In this document: piece by piece, positions 7,303-9,488 of the stretch
Layout of the letters: every line of letters starts with the position of its first letter
Numbering within the stretch: the stretch's first letter is position 1
Source: JBGPBY01 sp041481485
GTDB lineage: Bacteria > Acidobacteriota > Terriglobia > 20CM-2-55-15
Reading direction: 5' to 3'
Length of the DNA: 9,488 bases
Assembly (NCBI GenBank): GCA_041481485.1
Contig: JBGPBY010000277.1
Coordinates: 1 to 9,488, forward strand
Translations under genes and position numbers: made by a program
The notes under the pieces: model-generated
Database searches by the model: none
What the model was told of the DNA's origin: nothing
What the model saw: the letters and a program-made list of their open reading frames with translations, nothing else

Positions 7303-7411
7303 CCACTGTAGGCGCGGTCTATGACCGCGCACAGTCTTTCAGACTGGGATTCCTCGGATGGGTCGCCATAAACGAGAGAGTGCGCGCGGTCACAGACCGC
7401 GCCTACAGTGG
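7303..7411. repeat. palindromic double-hairpin repeat, copy 2 (complete, 109 bp)
   Basis: The outer arms 7303-7330 and 7384-7411 are 28-bp inverted repeats with one mismatch. Each arm contains its own hairpin: GCGCGGTC-TAT-GACCGCGC (7312-7330) and GCGCGGTC-ACA-GACCGCGC (7384-7402). The spacer carries GGGATTCC and CCATAAACGAGAGA, both shared with copy 3. It sits between the end of the 598-residue amidohydrolase gene and the promoter of the toxin-antitoxin operon. No target-site duplication is obvious. It may help to end transcription of the upstream gene, although no T-run follows. Confidence 0.85.
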
Positions 7412-7446
7412 ACGGCCGCTCTTCCGCTGGGTGAGTGGTTCCGCCT

Positions 7447-9243
7447 TCAGCTGTTGTGGACCCACCCATACCGGGTGTGACTCGGCTCGCGGCCCAGCGC
7501 GGCGTAACGTTCGCGGATCTTCGACATGTTGTCGTCGTATGCTGCGATTTCCATGACGCTTCGCAGTCCCTGGGGCATTCTTCGTTCAAAGTCCGGAGGC
7601 ACGGGATTGAACTTCTGCTGCACATTGATTCCGTAAAGTTTTGCCGAATTCAATCCCAGAATCCTGCGTTTTGCATCTTCGGTCAGCTCCGGATAGCCGT
7701 ATTTTGCTCGCAGCTCCTCCGGAATCTGGAAGCGCCACAAAGCGTCGATCTGCCATTGAGGCGAACCGTACCAGACTGAATCCGACCCGAATACGATGCG
7801 CTCAGGCCCCATGAACTTCATCAACTGTCCCATGATGTGTGCGGCCACCGTCGGGAACGTGATGACCGAAGACGCCCATGTGGTGCCGATTTCCGCGTAA
7901 GTATTCGGGAATGGCGCCACGAGTGTTGCATATTCCGTCGTCCAGCTGATGTCGGGTACTCCCTGACGCATCTTGCCGGACTGGATTTCCTTCAGCGAGT
8001 CGTAAACAAAGAACGCCGGCTGAATGCATGCATGATAGGTAATAAAATTGAGGCCCGGCCAGTCCTTTGCGGCTTTTGGCAAATCGGCCGGATGCCCCAT
8101 TTCCGGAGTCGCAGGAGAAGCATTCGTCAGCCCTTTATGGACGCAGATGTTATTGAATCCGGGCTTCGTGGACTTCAGTGACGCATAGGCCTTGTTGATC
8201 CATTCGAAAGTCGGATAGGCAACGGCTTCGTCGTCGTGGCGCCACTGACGCATCAGGCTTCGCGGGTCGCTGTCGATTTTTGCCGCGTTTGAAATGTTGT
8301 ATCCCTTCCAGGAATCCGGAGCATTTCGTTCCACCTGCTCCTGAATATTCCCGAGATTTCCTTTGCCGACATACAGCATTCCGTGCGCCAGCATTCGCGT
8401 CGATCCGGAGATTTCATTGATGAAATTTCGCGCTGCGGCGGTTTGCGCCGCCGTCAGCATTTCTCCCTTGGCCGCTTCGTCCGTGTTGCGTGGCGCCCGG
8501 GGGCCAGGGCGGTCTCCGGGAAGCAATTCGAGTTGTCCTTCATTGACCAGAGATGCCGTGACGTTGCTCAGCAACCCGACGGTCACCTGGCTATCGAGAT
8601 AAACGTCTTTAATGAATTGAACGATCTGAAAACTTGCCGGTGAGTTGGGCAATCCCACAAGCGCGGGATTCCATACTCCCCATAGTTCTCCGTTTTCGTC
8701 TGGCACGTTCCCCGGATTGAAAGGATTTGCCCGATATCCCGTTGAGGTTGCGCCTTGCGCAAGCGCCCGCAGCGTACCTCCCGGATTTCTCGAAGCCGGA
8801 GGTCCGCCTGGCGCAAGTTTTCCCCGAACCATGTGGAGTTGGTCATCAAAGACAAATAAATCGCGGGGCGCTGATGCCTGCGCGTATGCCGCCGGTTCAA
8901 ACATCTCGATGGGGCTGACATTAAAGAAGCGCCCGAAGACTTCGTTCATCGCCAGGAATGACGCTGCCATTCCACCCGTGCCTGCGAGAAATGTTCGCCG
9001 GTTGATTCCGAGTTTCCGGCTGGCTGTTTTGCTCAGTTCTTCAATTCTCGCTGCGACGCGCTTCTGCTTCTCGGTCTGTGGTGCCGGCAGATATTCACCG
9101 TTGGAGACCATTTGAGTCGGTACCGGAGAGGGGAGGCGATTGCCGGCATGGGCCCGGGTCAGACGCGCGATCTCGCGATCATCCAGCAAGGCCTGATCAT
9201 CGTCCCAGATTCTTCCTTCTTCATTCCACTTCTCGCGGTTCAT
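7447..9243 (-). CDS. Tat-exported amidohydrolase-2 family protein
   Basis: A 598-residue protein with a twin-arginine motif NRRTFL at 81-86, then a hydrophobic stretch (AGTGGMAASFLAM) and an Ala-rich site near YAQASA (120-125). It should be exported folded, with a metal, to the periplasm. The catalytic part (about 128-545) is of the ACMSD/decarboxylase-like superfamily: DDQLH (133-137), CVHKG (His369), TYHAC (His404), YAEIG (Glu451) and FGSDS (Asp488). The usual HxH metal pair reads Gln135-x-His137. Substrate is unknown. The Tat motif is preceded by 80 residues, far longer than usual. A strong GGAGGT (9250-9255), six bases before the ATG, supports this long start; the internal ATG for Met45 lacks a Shine-Dalgarno. 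The gene stands alone, with repeat copies 2 and 3 on either side. Confidence 0.88.
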   Translation of the reverse strand: MNREKWNEEGRIWDDDQALLDDREIARLTRAHAGNRLPSPVPTQMVSNGEYLPAPQTEKQKRVAARIEELSKTASRKLGINRRTFLAGTGGMAASFLAMNEVFGRFFNVSPIEMFEPAAYAQASAPRDLFVFDDQLHMVRGKLAPGGPPASRNPGGTLRALAQGATSTGYRANPFNPGNVPDENGELWGVWNPALVGLPNSPASFQIVQFIKDVYLDSQVTVGLLSNVTASLVNEGQLELLPGDRPGPRAPRNTDEAAKGEMLTAAQTAAARNFINEISGSTRMLAHGMLYVGKGNLGNIQEQVERNAPDSWKGYNISNAAKIDSDPRSLMRQWRHDDEAVAYPTFEWINKAYASLKSTKPGFNNICVHKGLTNASPATPEMGHPADLPKAAKDWPGLNFITYHACIQPAFFVYDSLKEIQSGKMRQGVPDISWTTEYATLVAPFPNTYAEIGTTWASSVITFPTVAAHIMGQLMKFMGPERIVFGSDSVWYGSPQWQIDALWRFQIPEELRAKYGYPELTEDAKRRILGLNSAKLYGINVQQKFNPVPPDFERRMPQGLRSVMEIAAYDDNMSKIRERYAALGREPSHTRYGWVHNS

Positions 9244-9282
9244 GGGACCACCTCCAGTTTCCAGGCACCATATGACGCGCCC

Positions 9283-9299
9283 CTTAAACTGTTCTTAAA
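9283..9299 (-). promoter_or_regulatory. 11-bp-period direct repeat upstream of the Tat amidohydrolase gene
   Basis: On the minus strand TTTAAG occurs at 9294-9299 and again at 9283-9288, exactly 11 bp apart (TTTAAG-AACAG-TTTAAG), about 40 bases before the start codon. Direct repeats one helical turn apart are the usual binding pattern of OmpR/PhoB-type response regulators. No clear -35/-10 pair could be assigned beside it, so this may be chance. Confidence 0.25.
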
Positions 9300-9390
9300 T
9301 TCAGGAAAACCATAGAAAATGTGCAGGGCAGTCGGAAGGTTTGAACGGATTCGACTCCTGTGGGTAATGGGTCAGTTTGAAATCTGCGGC

Positions 9391-9488
9391 CCACTGTAGG
9401 CGCGGTCTATGACCGCGCACACTTATTCAGAAAGGGATTCCACACATTGGGTATCCATAAACGAGAGATTGTGCGCGGTCAAAGACCG
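9391..9488. repeat. palindromic double-hairpin repeat, copy 3 (cut by the window end)
   Basis: It opens with the same bases as copy 2 (CCACTGTAGGCGCGGTC), with the first hairpin at 9400-9418 and the second starting at 9473, where the window ends before its stem closes. The hairpin-to-hairpin distance is 73 bases here and 72 in copy 2. The spacer shares GGGATTCC and CCATAAACGAGAGA with copy 2 but is otherwise diverged. It lies upstream of the Tat amidohydrolase gene and in the same orientation as copy 2. No gene is visible in 9300-9390. Confidence 0.85.

Noticed and set aside
7303..7411. Insertion sequence or complete MITE with target-site duplication
   Set aside because: No transposase gene and no convincing flanking duplication could be found, so it is listed only as a repeat.
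7296..7625. Short open frames across repeat copy 2 on both strands
   Set aside because: They translate the palindrome itself (VYDRA, VTDRAYSG-like peptides), a well-known annotation artefact of such repeats.

Overview
The window looks like chromosomal DNA from a Gram-negative, probably soil-dwelling bacterium. An outer-membrane TonB-dependent receptor and a Tat-exported enzyme point to a diderm. My best guess is Acidobacteriota or a similar uncultured soil lineage, because the intergenic GGCGGTC-TAT-GACCGCC type palindromes and the protein styles fit. This is an inference from general familiarity, not from a search. No rRNA, tRNA, transposase or CRISPR array is visible.

Layout. Positions 1-154 are intergenic and carry a CCCTCACCC-type hairpin repeat. 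Positions 155-2674 (+) encode an 839-residue TonB-dependent receptor with a clear signal peptide. It converges on the minus-strand genes across a 158-bp gap filled almost entirely by nested palindromic hairpins (2688-2823), including a perfect 40-bp inverted repeat. From 7245 down to 2833, five minus-strand genes are closely packed in transcription order: an Xre/MbcA/ParS-type antitoxin (DUF2384), a RES-domain toxin (TTG start, 4-base TTGA overlap), a DUF1905/YdeI-OmdA protein (4-base ATGA overlap), then after 66 bp a gamma-resorcylate-decarboxylase-like amidohydrolase, and 11 bp later a MurJ/MviN-family lipid flippase. A second copy of the palindromic element (7303-7411) separates this cluster from the next minus-strand gene. 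That gene (7447-9243) encodes a 598-residue Tat-exported amidohydrolase of the same superfamily. A third copy of the element, cut by the window end, starts at 9391.

How the genes may work together. The first three genes of the cluster are almost certainly translationally coupled and form a type II toxin-antitoxin module of the Xre-RES kind, whose toxin depletes NAD+. The third, overlapping YdeI-like gene is not part of the canonical module and is the best candidate for an undescribed accessory component. The amidohydrolase and MurJ genes form a tight downstream pair. The MurJ-like protein keeps the first conserved Arg/Arg/Asp residues of the family but has lost several residues that in E. coli MurJ line the lipid II cavity. 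The dispersed double-hairpin element, present in three or more intergenic copies in 9.5 kb, is the other notable signal.
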